Shown in pieces: positions 1-5,369 of a DNA stretch of 13,253 nt. The DNA is taken from the NCBI GenBank assembly GCA_003520205.1, contig DOVG01000288.1, positions 1-13,253 on the forward strand, given 5' to 3'. A model generated the notes under the pieces. It was not told the origin of the DNA. It searched no databases and saw only the letters and a list, made by a program, of their open reading frames with translations. The first letter of the stretch is position 1. Each line of letters opens with the position of its first letter. The DNA is from Lachnospiraceae bacterium. GTDB taxonomy: Bacteria; Bacillota; Clostridia; Lachnospirales; Lachnospiraceae. The translations under genes and the position numbers were made by a program.

Positions 1-1
1 T

Positions 2-91
2 ATAACAGATAATTGTGGTACTATAATTATACCTAAAGCCTTATTAGTTAAGGATATGGTTCCAATAGGAGAAAAAAGCCTTATTAGTTAA
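2..91 (+). CDS. 3' end of a possible AbrB/MazE-like antitoxin frame (cut by window edge)
   Basis: An open frame enters from the left edge and runs 29 codons to TAA at 89-91. Its visible start, ITDNCGTIIIPKALL, resembles the DNA-binding beta-hairpin of AbrB/MazE-type antitoxins, which often reads 'D..GRI.IPKEL'. The remainder (VKDMVPIGEKSLIS) does not look like a normal AbrB tail. It is shaped by a 20-bp direct repeat whose second copy is read in a shifted frame and supplies the stop. An antitoxin here would suit the PemK/MazF-like frame 58 bases downstream, although a terminator separates them. The family call rests on about 12 residues and is tentative. Confidence 0.35.
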   Translation: MTDNCGTIIIPKALLVKDMVPIGEKSLIS

Positions 92-94
92 GGA
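35..94 (+). repeat. 20-bp direct repeat, two copies 40 bp apart
   Basis: The 20 bases aaagccttattagttaagga occur exactly at 35-54 and 75-94. The 40-bp offset is not a multiple of three, so the two copies are read in different frames. Read in the frame of copy 1, copy 2 would give KALLVKDEM and a stop at 102-104. A short tandem duplication in an antitoxin-like gene would explain this. A recombination site is possible, but nothing else supports one. Confidence 0.8.
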
Positions 95-101
95 CGAAAT
101 G

Positions 102-136
102 TAGGTACACCGTTTGTTCGGTGTACCTAATTTTTT
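102..136 (+). terminator. Rho-independent terminator with perfect 11-bp stem
   Basis: Arms at 102-112 (taggtacaccg) and 119-129 (cggtgtaccta) pair perfectly around a six-base loop (tttgtt). One A and six T's follow (131-136). It would end the frame upstream. It lies immediately before the ribosome binding site (aaggggg, 137-143) of the PemK/MazF-like gene, so read-through into that gene should be low. Confidence 0.85.
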
Positions 137-148
137 AAGGGGGTTGTT

Positions 149-427
149 ATGTATGATATTCATGGAGTATATTTAGATGATTTTAAAAGAGGAATAGGAG
201 GAGAGTTATCAGGAAAGCATTATTCTATTATTATTACTGATATAAAAAAATCGGATAATACTTTAGTTGTTATACCTCTTACTAGTAAGAAAAAGAATAA
301 AAAATACAGAAATGGTATTACAATTGACTGTACAAAGTATCAAACTCATCCGACTCATGAAAAAGCTTTTGCTATGGTTGATAAAATAAGAGAAGTATCA
401 AGATATAGAATATATGGTGATTATTGA
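149..427 (+). CDS. PemK/MazF-family toxin-like protein, probably C-terminally truncated
   Basis: This frame encodes 92 residues resembling PemK/MazF endoribonucleases. Residues 12-48 (FKRGIGGELSGKHYSIIITD... VVIPLTS) match the family's 'G.E..G.RP.vvi...' strand followed by 'v.v.plTS'. Residues 76-89 (MVDKIREVSRYRIY) match the usual 'l.qiRtidk.Rl' segment. MazF-type toxins cleave mRNA and are held by a small AbrB-like or RHH antitoxin, which could be the frame ending at 91. The start is ATG 149, five bases after aaggggg. The usual final helix is missing: TGA at 425-427 is followed by 13 more in-frame sense codons (LYVDEHSYVYKQL) to TGA 467-469, so the gene may be broken. Base composition is more AT-rich than the genes after 3450, which suggests acquisition. 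Toxicity cannot be judged from sequence. Confidence 0.7.
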   Translation: MYDIHGVYLDDFKRGIGGELSGKHYSIIITDIKKSDNTLVVIPLTSKKKNKKYRNGITIDCTKYQTHPTHEKAFAMVDKIREVSRYRIYGDY

Positions 428-502
428 TTATATGTTGATGAACATAGTTATGTTTATAAACAGTTATGATTCGTTCTTTTTAACATTAAAGAATTCAGTG
501 GT

Positions 503-586
503 CGGGATGAAGACCTAAAACTCATTCCCATTACAGAGTAAACTGCTAAAAATCAATGGGTGACTTTAAAGTCATCCCTTTTTGTT
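503..586 (+). terminator. Terminator hairpin with possible upstream antiterminator (attenuator-like leader)
   Basis: The terminator proper uses gggtgac (558-564) and gtcatccc (571-578, one bulged T) around tttaaa, followed by five T's (579-583). Upstream, gggatga (504-510) can pair with tcattccc (522-529, one bulge). Two alternative pairings compete with the terminator: cccatt 527-532 with aatggg 555-560, and gggatga 504-510 with tcatccc 572-578. A gene-like frame with a good ribosome binding site starts at 602. Mutually exclusive helices before a start are typical of attenuators, but no known riboswitch class was recognised. The terminator is fairly well supported; the switching is inference. 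Confidence 0.5.
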
Positions 587-601
587 AGCAAAGGGGATTC
601 A

Positions 602-697
602 ATGACAAATATCAGTTTTAAAGAACGCATTCGCACAGAATTATTTAATGCAGCAAAACAATATGGAACGCCTGAAAGAGAAACAGGCAGTTGTTGA
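602..697 (+). pseudogene. Short frame, likely remnant of a mobile-element gene
   Basis: ATG 602 follows a good ribosome binding site (aagggg, 591-596) and opens a 31-residue frame beginning MTNISFKERIRTELFNAAKQY and ending abruptly at TGA 695-697. The first 21 residues look like a genuine amphipathic helical N-terminus. The rest (GTPERETGSC) reads like out-of-frame sequence. It therefore looks like the head of a longer protein joined to unrelated DNA. The type of start is reminiscent of small cargo proteins of clostridial integrative elements, but no family is claimed. Confidence 0.35.
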
Positions 698-761
698 TGC
701 GAGGTACGGCAGATCCGCACCGGAACGAATGATAGATGATATGCAAAGGAATCGAAAATAA
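663..761 (+). pseudogene. Short frame, likely C-terminal remnant of another gene
   Basis: Overlapping the previous frame in a different register, 663-761 encodes 32 residues (M)ERLKEKQAVVDARYGRSAPERMIDDMQRNRK and stop. The composition (K/R/E/D-rich, helical, ending RNRK) looks like a natural protein C-terminus, and it has no ribosome binding site of its own. The simplest reading is that a deletion joined the head of one gene (602 onward) to the tail of another. The product is not recognised. Confidence 0.25.
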
Positions 762-764
762 TGT

Positions 765-802
765 GTCATATTTTTATGAAAATAATGAGTTGAAAATATG
801 AC
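765..802 (+). promoter_or_regulatory. Perfect 10-bp inverted repeat, probable operator of the XRE repressor
   Basis: gtcatatttt at 765-774 and its exact reverse complement aaaatatgac at 793-802 are separated by 18 bases. The right arm overlaps the -35 box (790-795) of the promoter that drives the XRE gene starting at 841. A dimeric HTH repressor bound here would block RNA polymerase, so autorepression by the product of 841-1182 is the natural inference. Confidence 0.6.
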
Positions 803-818
803 AAACAAGGAGTATACT
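790..818 (+). promoter_or_regulatory. Sigma-A-type promoter for the XRE-ImmA-PIN operon
   Basis: TTGAAA (790-795) and TATACT (813-818) each match five of six consensus bases and are spaced by the optimal 17 bp. Transcription would start near 825. That leaves a leader of about 15 bases carrying a strong ribosome binding site (aaaggaggg, 827-834) before ATG 841. Confidence 0.75.
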
Positions 819-840
819 TATAACTGAAAGGAGGGCAGAC

Positions 841-1182
841 ATGATGAATACTATAATTGGTGAGAATATTCGCTCGTTACGGGAAAATGCTGGTTTTACG
901 CAGAGTAATCTTGCAAAGTTCCTTGGTGTTGATCAAAGTTTGATATCTAAGGTGGAAAAGGGTGAACGTAGTTTGTCAACAGTTATGCTTGAAAAACTTG
1001 CTTCCTTATTTGGCGTTACCGTTAAACAAATGGAAACTGTTGATGTTGTTAAATCAAATCTATCTTTTGCATTCAGAGGAAGTGAATTTGACATAACTGA
1101 AATGGAAACAATATCAGCTATCAATAAGATTGCTCTGAATTTAGAGTTGATGCGTACTTTACTAAAGGAGGTTGAGTTATGA
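841..1182 (+). CDS. XRE-family helix-turn-helix transcriptional regulator
   Basis: A 113-residue cytoplasmic DNA-binding protein. Residues about 6-60 form a Cro/CI-type HTH: IGENIRSLRENAGFTQSNLA, then FLGVDQSLISKVEKGERSL, where the second part is the recognition-helix region. The C-terminal part (about 65-113) is helical and ends just where the next gene begins. ATG 841 or the adjacent ATG 844 could be the start; aaaggaggg sits six bases upstream of 841. The stop overlaps the start of the ImmA-like gene as ATGA (1179-1182), so the two are translationally coupled. As first gene of the operon, next to an inverted repeat over the -35 box, it is probably the autorepressor and, if the module is toxin-antitoxin-like, the antitoxin-side component. 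The HTH is certain; the target is inferred. Confidence 0.92.
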   Translation: MMNTIIGENIRSLRENAGFTQSNLAKFLGVDQSLISKVEKGERSLSTVMLEKLASLFGVTVKQMETVDVVKSNLSFAFRGSEFDITEMETISAINKIALNLELMRTLLKEVEL

Positions 1183-1940
1183 TCGATCATGCCGACTTAA
1201 TGACAAAAGCCGCTAGATTGAGAAAGCATCTTGGCGAAGACAGCACTTCTCCAGTTGATATTTTTGCATTGGCGTTGAGTATTGAAAACCTGACTATTGT
1301 GTATTATCCAATGGGCGATAACTTGAGTGGGATGTGCATTAAGGGACAGGAAGAAAACAATGTTATAGCAATTAATTCAGCGATGACATTGGGGAGGCAG
1401 CGTTTCTCTCTTGCACATGAATTTTATCATTTGTTTTATGACGATACGATGGTTTCCGTATGTGCAAAGAAAATTGATTCAGGAAAAGAAATAGAACGTT
1501 CTGCAGACATGTTTGCCTCATATTTCCTAATGCCAGATGCCGCACTTCAGGAAAAAGCTGAATATTACTCGAAGAAGAGGGGGGATAGGCAATTAGAGTT
1601 GAGTGACGTAATTCGTATCGAACAATACTTTGGAGTCAGTCATCAGGCAACGGTTTTTCGACTTATGCATACAACGTATTTGGATAACGAAAAGGGCTCT
1701 ACTTATTTAACTATTCCGGTGAGACGTCAGGCAGAGGCTCTAGGCTATAGCTCAGATCTATATAGACCTTCTCCGGAAGAAAAACGTTATATGACATACG
1801 GGAATTATATAGATCAGGCTGAGCAGGTTTTATCAAAAGAACTTGTATCGTATGGAAAATACGAAGAACTACTGCTTGATGCTTTCCGTTCGGATTTGGT
1901 GTATGGAGATGAGCGAGAGGACGGTGATGTTATTGACTGA
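1179..1940 (+). CDS. ImmA/IrrE-family zinc metallopeptidase
   Basis: This 253-residue protein belongs to the ImmA/IrrE (COG2856, DUF955) metallopeptidases, which cleave XRE-type repressors or related regulators. The zinc motif HEFYH is at residues 80-84, with E81 as catalytic base. The downstream glutamate helix is EIERSADMFASYFLMP (105-120), matching the family's 'E...A..FA..LLMP'. Residues 1-70 form the usual N-terminal helices and strand. Residues 120-253 form a helical C-terminal extension containing FGVSHQATVFRLMH. The gene overlaps the XRE gene by four bases and the PIN gene by 14 bases, so all three are one operon. By analogy with ImmA-ImmR, the expected role is cleavage of the partner repressor to derepress the operon. 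The trigger is unknown, and whether it acts on the XRE protein here is inference. Confidence 0.92.
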   Translation: MIDHADLMTKAARLRKHLGEDSTSPVDIFALALSIENLTIVYYPMGDNLSGMCIKGQEENNVIAINSAMTLGRQRFSLAHEFYHLFYDDTMVSVCAKKIDSGKEIERSADMFASYFLMPDAALQEKAEYYSKKRGDRQLELSDVIRIEQYFGVSHQATVFRLMHTTYLDNEKGSTYLTIPVRRQAEALGYSSDLYRPSPEEKRYMTYGNYIDQAEQVLSKELVSYGKYEELLLDAFRSDLVYGDEREDGDVID

Positions 1941-2472
1941 ACCACTATTTTTTGATACGGATTGTATCTCTGCATTTCTCTGGATCAACAACCAAAGCCT
2001 TCTTGCACAACTTTATTCTGGACGAATTATAATTCCGGCGGCTGTATATGATGAACTCTCAAATCCGAGGATCAGCCATCTGAAAGAAAGAGTTGATTCA
2101 ATGATTGCTACTAATTCCGCGAAAGTTGAAGATATTCAGATGAATACTGCAGAATACGAAATCTACAGAAAATTGACGACGGATCCGGATTCAGGCCATG
2201 TGATTATTGGCAAAGGTGAAGCTGCTGCAATTGCTCTTGCAAAAGAGAAGAAGGGCATTCTCGCCAGTAATAATCTTAGGGATGTTACAGCATATGTTTC
2301 CGAATATGGACTTGTGCATATGACAACGGGAGATATCCTGCAGGAAGCATTCGAGAAGAATTTGATTACAGAAGATGAAGGAAATAAACTGTGGCAGGAC
2401 ATGATACGGAAACGCAGGCAATTAGGCTATCCGACATTTTCAGATTATCTTAAGAATAATACAGATATGTAA
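1927..2472 (+). CDS. PIN-like domain protein (putative RNase) of the XRE-ImmA operon
   Basis: The chosen start is ATG 1927, five bases after agagga (1916-1921), giving 181 residues. The frame is open back to 1843, but the earlier part only shadows the ImmA-like gene. Residues 6-20 (PLFFDTDCISAFLWI) match the first PIN strand, with D10/D12 as candidate metal ligands. Residues 32-45 (GRIIIPAAVYDELS) carry E43, and KGEAAAIALA (96-105) carries E98. The segment LASNNLRDV (112-120) falls where PIN nucleases have their last ligands, here Asn with D119. The C-terminus (MTTGDILQEAFEKNLIT... KRRQLGYPTFSDYL) is a conserved-looking helical tail. PIN domains are metal-dependent RNases and common toxins. 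In this operon it is the likely effector controlled by the XRE and peptidase genes. The fold is well supported, but activity and target are inferred. Confidence 0.8.
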   Translation: MLLTEPLFFDTDCISAFLWINNQSLLAQLYSGRIIIPAAVYDELSNPRISHLKERVDSMIATNSAKVEDIQMNTAEYEIYRKLTTDPDSGHVIIGKGEAAAIALAKEKKGILASNNLRDVTAYVSEYGLVHMTTGDILQEAFEKNLITEDEGNKLWQDMIRKRRQLGYPTFSDYLKNNTDM

Positions 2473-2725
2473 AAAAATACAAGATATAGATGAGTATAGA
2501 TAGCAGATACAAGATATAGTTCACGCTTTCTGCCCTCCGAAATATTATTTTCTGTGTTGGTTTCAAAACTAGCTATCACAAAATGTTACAGCAAGTTGGG
2601 GTGTATTGTGATATAAGTGGATATTACCTATTTGAGTAACATTGATTTGATATTTGGAGATTTAGATATGAGGAATTGTACACCTTCTGTCGATTATATT
2701 CTTTCGTAAACAAACGGTGCAAGAA

Positions 2726-2773
2726 CGAACAAAAAAGCAGATTACCGTTATCAGCAATCTACCCTTTTGTTCG
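2726..2773 (+). repeat. Inverted repeat (9-bp arms with inner 5-bp pair)
   Basis: cgaacaaaa (2726-2734) and ttttgttcg (2765-2773) are exact reverse complements. Inside them agatt (2739-2743) pairs with aatct (2756-2760). No T-run follows, so it is not a standard terminator. It lies between a 13-codon frame ending at 2709 and the small TTG-start gene at 2864, so it could be a leader structure or an element-end relic. Confidence 0.5.
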
Positions 2774-2863
2774 GGTTTCAGCAATTGCAAGGTCTGAACA
2801 ATTATGAAAAATAATTTCGCTTATAACTGCACTATGTGATTATAGAATCTGAGGTGAATTATT

Positions 2864-3043
2864 TTGTGTGATGTCAAAAGATATACCGAAATCTTTAATG
2901 AAATAAAATGTCTTCAGTTGGATGATACTCTTCAACTGATTATGGAATCGGAAGATGAAGAAGTACGTGAATTCTATTTGCTGGTTGGGAATTTTCTGTT
3001 ACAACAAAGACAGAAAAAAGTAATTGAACAAAATCTATTTTAA
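2864..3043 (+). CDS. Small conserved-looking protein of unknown function (TTG start)
   Basis: A 59-residue frame starts at TTG 2864, seven bases after gaggtg (2851-2856). An in-frame TGA at 2855-2857 excludes an ATG or GTG start further upstream. The product, beginning (M)CDVKRYTEIFNEIKCLQ and ending QQRQKKVIEQNLF, is an acidic-then-basic, almost wholly helical protein with no membrane segment or signal. Its regular heptad-like hydrophobic pattern and clear ribosome binding site argue that it is real. Small helical proteins like this are common as cargo of clostridial integrative elements, and its neighbours here are gene fragments. The function is not known. Confidence 0.55.
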   Translation: MCDVKRYTEIFNEIKCLQLDDTLQLIMESEDEEVREFYLLVGNFLLQQRQKKVIEQNLF

Positions 3044-3402
3044 AGGAAAGCAATAATGTTTCTAAATGACACGTTATATGGGAGAAATATATGAGGAGAA
3101 AGCAACTGACTTTTAAGGTTGAAGATTATTCTTCGGATTAGTTGCGTGAATAAATAAAAAATGTTATGTAAACCAGAACTTTTTGCAATTATTTTTCTTT
3201 ATGTGATAATACCCAAAGCTATTAATGACTGAAGAATTCTATGTTTTCAGTTAAAATGATATCAGGAATATTTGGTATTTTACAAGTTTCTTGTTTCAAA
3301 TTATGATTTCTTTAAAAATCTTATTTATTTTCAACTATGAAATCAAATAAAATATGCAGAAATTCAGCAATCATTTATCAATAGTTTATGTTAATTTATA
3401 AA

Positions 3403-3423
3403 AGGACATCTTAAGAATGTCCT
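3403..3423 (+). repeat. 7-bp stem hairpin upstream of pgaC
   Basis: aggacat (3403-3409) and atgtcct (3417-3423) pair around a seven-base loop. The following bases are AT-rich but lack an uninterrupted T-run, so termination is uncertain. It lies 43 bases before the pgaC start and could be a leader hairpin or an operator. Confidence 0.4.
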
Positions 3424-3466
3424 ATATTACACTATTTATTTTTGTTTTATTTATTTGGTGGATGTC

Positions 3467-4705
3467 ATGCATATAACATTTAAAATGATTGAACTGTTTG
3501 TTTTCTGGTATCCGGCTATAATGTCAGTGGTCTGGATAGCCGGAGGTCTTATTTTTTATTTCTTTAATGAGAAGAGAGAAGCTCTTCCTCTTTACAAGAC
3601 TCCGAAGGTTTCTATACTTGTTCCGTGTTATAACGAAGCGGATACGGTAGAGAATACTATAAGGCGTCTGTCGGAAATCAAATATCCTGATTACGAGATA
3701 ATAGTTATAAATGATGGCTCCAGTGATAATACTTCAGAAGTAGTAAGAAGTATTATAGACAAGTATCCGAAGGTTAGATTCATAGATCTTAAAGAAAATT
3801 GCGGTAAGGCAAATGCACTTTATCTGGGGCTGATTGCGTCAAAAGGTGAAATCCTGCTTGGCGTTGATTCTGACTCATATATAATGCCTGATGCACTTAA
3901 CTATATGGTTCCTCATTTTACTAATCCTCATAATGGAGAGAGAGTTGGAGCTGTTACTGGTAATCCAAGAGTTCGTAATAGAAGCTCACTTCTTGCGAAG
4001 ATACAGCTCTGTGAGTATGCATCTATTATCAGTCTTATTAAAAGAACCCAGAGAGTATGGGGAAAAGTTATGACTGTTTCCGGTGTTGTTGTAGCCTTCA
4101 GAAAGCGTGCTCTTATGGATGCTGAATTATGGGACAGAGATATGATTACAGAAGATATCGGTGTCACCTGGAAGCTTGAGAAGTCATTCTGGGATGTCAG
4201 ATATGAGCCAAGAGCTCTGTGTATGATGCTGGTGCCTGAATCGGTAAAGGGACTCGCAAAGCAGAGAGCCAGATGGGCCAGCGGTGGTATGGAAATACTG
4301 AGACGACATTTCAACATTTTTAAGCATTGGAGCGAGAGAAGACTGTTCCCTGTTTATTTTGAACAGCTGTGTTCCATTTTGTGGTCACTCTGCTGGATGC
4401 TTATGCTAATCATCATTGTCTATAATCTAATCGTAAATCACACTTATATACAACTGCCTTATATATGGAAATGCTTATTCCTTTCATCGGTTTGTCTGGT
4501 TCAGTTCATGGTTGCTATGCTTCTTGATAAGAAGTATGACAAGCATCTGTTCAAACACAGTATAGTTGCAGTATGGTATCCATTTGTTTACTGGTATGTA
4601 AATGCGCTGATTGTTATAAAAGCGCTTCCAGTTCTATTTAAAAGAAATCAAAAGCTTGCGCGTTGGAGTAGTCCTGATAGAGGTATAGGTACAACTACAG
4701 AATAA
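3467..4705 (+). CDS. pgaC: Poly-beta-1,6-N-acetylglucosamine synthase PgaC/IcaA-type glycosyltransferase
   Basis: A 412-residue processive GT2 glycosyltransferase in the cytoplasmic membrane. It polymerises UDP-GlcNAc into PNAG-type exopolysaccharide and threads it across the membrane. Start ATG 3467 has ggtgga four bases upstream; TTG 3455 and GTG 3458 are in frame but poorly placed. One N-terminal membrane segment (about 11-33) precedes the GT-A domain. Catalytic motifs are DGSSD (83-87), DSD (134-136), TED (228-230) and QRARW (266-270). TGNPRVR (164-170), IKRTQRVWGKVMTVSGVVVAFR (191-212) and the C-terminal ARWSSPDRGI (398-407) follow the PgaC pattern closely. Several membrane segments lie at about 303-322, 334-353 and 366-389. 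The pgaD gene follows after 10 bases. Other GT2 polymer synthases, such as hyaluronan synthase, are less likely given PgaD next door. Confidence 0.9.
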   Translation: MHITFKMIELFVFWYPAIMSVVWIAGGLIFYFFNEKREALPLYKTPKVSILVPCYNEADTVENTIRRLSEIKYPDYEIIVINDGSSDNTSEVVRSIIDKYPKVRFIDLKENCGKANALYLGLIASKGEILLGVDSDSYIMPDALNYMVPHFTNPHNGERVGAVTGNPRVRNRSSLLAKIQLCEYASIISLIKRTQRVWGKVMTVSGVVVAFRKRALMDAELWDRDMITEDIGVTWKLEKSFWDVRYEPRALCMMLVPESVKGLAKQRARWASGGMEILRRHFNIFKHWSERRLFPVYFEQLCSILWSLCWMLMLIIIVYNLIVNHTYIQLPYIWKCLFLSSVCLVQFMVAMLLDKKYDKHLFKHSIVAVWYPFVYWYVNALIVIKALPVLFKRNQKLARWSSPDRGIGTTTE

Positions 4706-4715
4706 GGAAGATCAT

Positions 4716-5219
4716 ATGTTTTGGAAAAAAGAGAATAATGATTCACTTCCTCAGGAAGTATATTACGATATAAATGATCATCTGATAGTTGGTAAGCAGA
4801 AGAAATGGAAGAAGGTTATTGAGTGGTTCTTTACTCTGCTTGGATGGTTTATCATGCTGTCTTACGTAGGATATGTGTTGTATGGAACTCTTGCCATTAA
4901 GAAAGACTGGTATCTTCCTGAGAGATGGGTTTTTAATAGAGATATGATAGTGGAAGTAAACAGATATTACTTCTTCCTGCTCATTTTGCTTCTTATATGT
5001 TTTGTTATTTTTATTATATGGAAGAATTATAATAAGAATAAGTTTGGTTCCCTGCATAGAAGACAGTTCAGACCAGAGGTAACGAATAAAGAACTTATGG
5101 AGAAATTCGAAATGAGTGAAGAGATGATAAATATGCTTCAGAACGAAAAAATAGTCACACTTCCAAAGAACATAATCCCGGAGAAGCTGGGTATGGGTTC
5201 AGATAAAAAAGAAGATTAA
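4716..5219 (+). CDS. pgaD: PgaD-like accessory subunit of PNAG synthase
   Basis: A 167-residue membrane protein with two membrane segments (about 35-58 and 84-102) separated by a short loop containing WYLPERW. Just after the second segment, IWKNYNKNKFGSLHRRQFRP (101-120) matches the basic 'W..YN...FG..RR' cytoplasmic stretch of PgaD. The tail then has helices (ELMEKFEMSEEMINMLQNEK), also as in PgaD. In E. coli, PgaD binds PgaC, is needed for polymerisation, and the pair is activated by cyclic di-GMP. Whether that control exists here cannot be read from the sequence. ATG 4716 has aaggaag just upstream, overlapping the pgaC stop region, so the two genes are co-translated. The protein is longer at the N-terminus than many PgaD proteins. 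No PgaA, PgaB or IcaB-like gene is in the window. Confidence 0.8.
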   Translation: MFWKKENNDSLPQEVYYDINDHLIVGKQKKWKKVIEWFFTLLGWFIMLSYVGYVLYGTLAIKKDWYLPERWVFNRDMIVEVNRYYFFLLILLLICFVIFIIWKNYNKNKFGSLHRRQFRPEVTNKELMEKFEMSEEMINMLQNEKIVTLPKNIIPEKLGMGSDKKED

Positions 5220-5229
5220 AATTATAGTG

Positions 5230-5258
5230 TTGTAAAATATCATAAAAACAATTAAAAT
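5230..5258 (+). promoter_or_regulatory. Possible promoter for the phnW operon
   Basis: TTGTAA (5230-5235, four of six) and TAAAAT (5253-5258, five of six) are 17 bp apart. Transcription would begin near 5265 and give a leader of about 105 bases containing an inverted repeat. A stronger -35-like TTGACA at 5318-5323 has no well-spaced -10 box. Confidence 0.4.
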
Positions 5259-5259
5259 G

Positions 5260-5330
5260 ACATATGTGTCAAAAAGTTAAAACGCATCTGGCATATCCAT
5301 CTGCCTAATTAATACTTTTGACATATATGT
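5260..5330 (+). repeat. 15-bp near-perfect inverted repeat in the phnW leader
   Basis: acatatgtgtcaaaa (5260-5274) is the reverse complement of ttttgacatatatgt (5316-5330) except for one base, with about 41 bases between. T's continue on the right side (5330-5335). The left arm also contains its own small palindrome, tgaca-tatg-tgtca (5258-5271). It could be a paired operator for a regulator of the phnW operon, a long-loop leader structure, or the terminator of pgaCD. The sequence alone does not decide. Confidence 0.6.
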
Positions 5331-5369
5331 TTTTTAGTATCAAAAATATATTTAAGGAGACAAGAAGGT

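Larger units (their letters stand above)
2473..3466 (+). other. About 1 kb between operons: repeats, hairpins and one small gene
   Basis: Apart from the small gene at 2864-3043, no long frame is seen here. Contents: a 13-bp direct repeat atacaagatatag at 2477-2489 and 2507-2519; an 8-bp inverted repeat tatcacaa/ttgtgata (2574-2581, 2606-2613); a 13-codon frame MRNCTPSVDYILS at 2668-2709 with ggag nearby; a hairpin at 2726-2773; a 16-codon frame MRRKQLTFKVEDYSSD at 3091-3141 that looks like the head of a truncated gene; a 6-bp inverted repeat actgaa/ttcagt (3228-3251); and a hairpin at 3403-3423. No transposase, recombinase, tRNA or attachment site was recognised. It resembles eroded mobile DNA. 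No convincing promoter for pgaC was found. Confidence 0.5.

Noticed and set aside
1843..1926. In-frame N-terminal extension of the PIN-like protein
   Set aside because: It overlaps the ImmA-like coding sequence, has no family resemblance, and the ribosome site agagga plus the PIN fold both point to ATG 1927.
108..2719. 11-base match caccgtttgtt (108-118) in inverted orientation at 2709-2719, considered as ends of one mobile element
   Set aside because: Only 11 bases are shared, the flanks differ and no target duplication is seen; a chance match of this length is expected in AT-rich DNA.
3455..3466. TTG/GTG starts for pgaC
   Set aside because: ATG 3467 has ggtgga at a workable distance; the earlier non-ATG codons lack a placed ribosome site.
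3928..4317. 129-codon minus-strand frame inside pgaC
   Set aside because: It is antisense to a strongly conserved glycosyltransferase, with no ribosome site or recognisable motif.
5318..5350. TTGACA at 5318-5323 as the main phnW promoter
   Set aside because: No -10 box occurs at 16-18 bp; the nearest TA-rich stretches are about 14 or 23 bp away.
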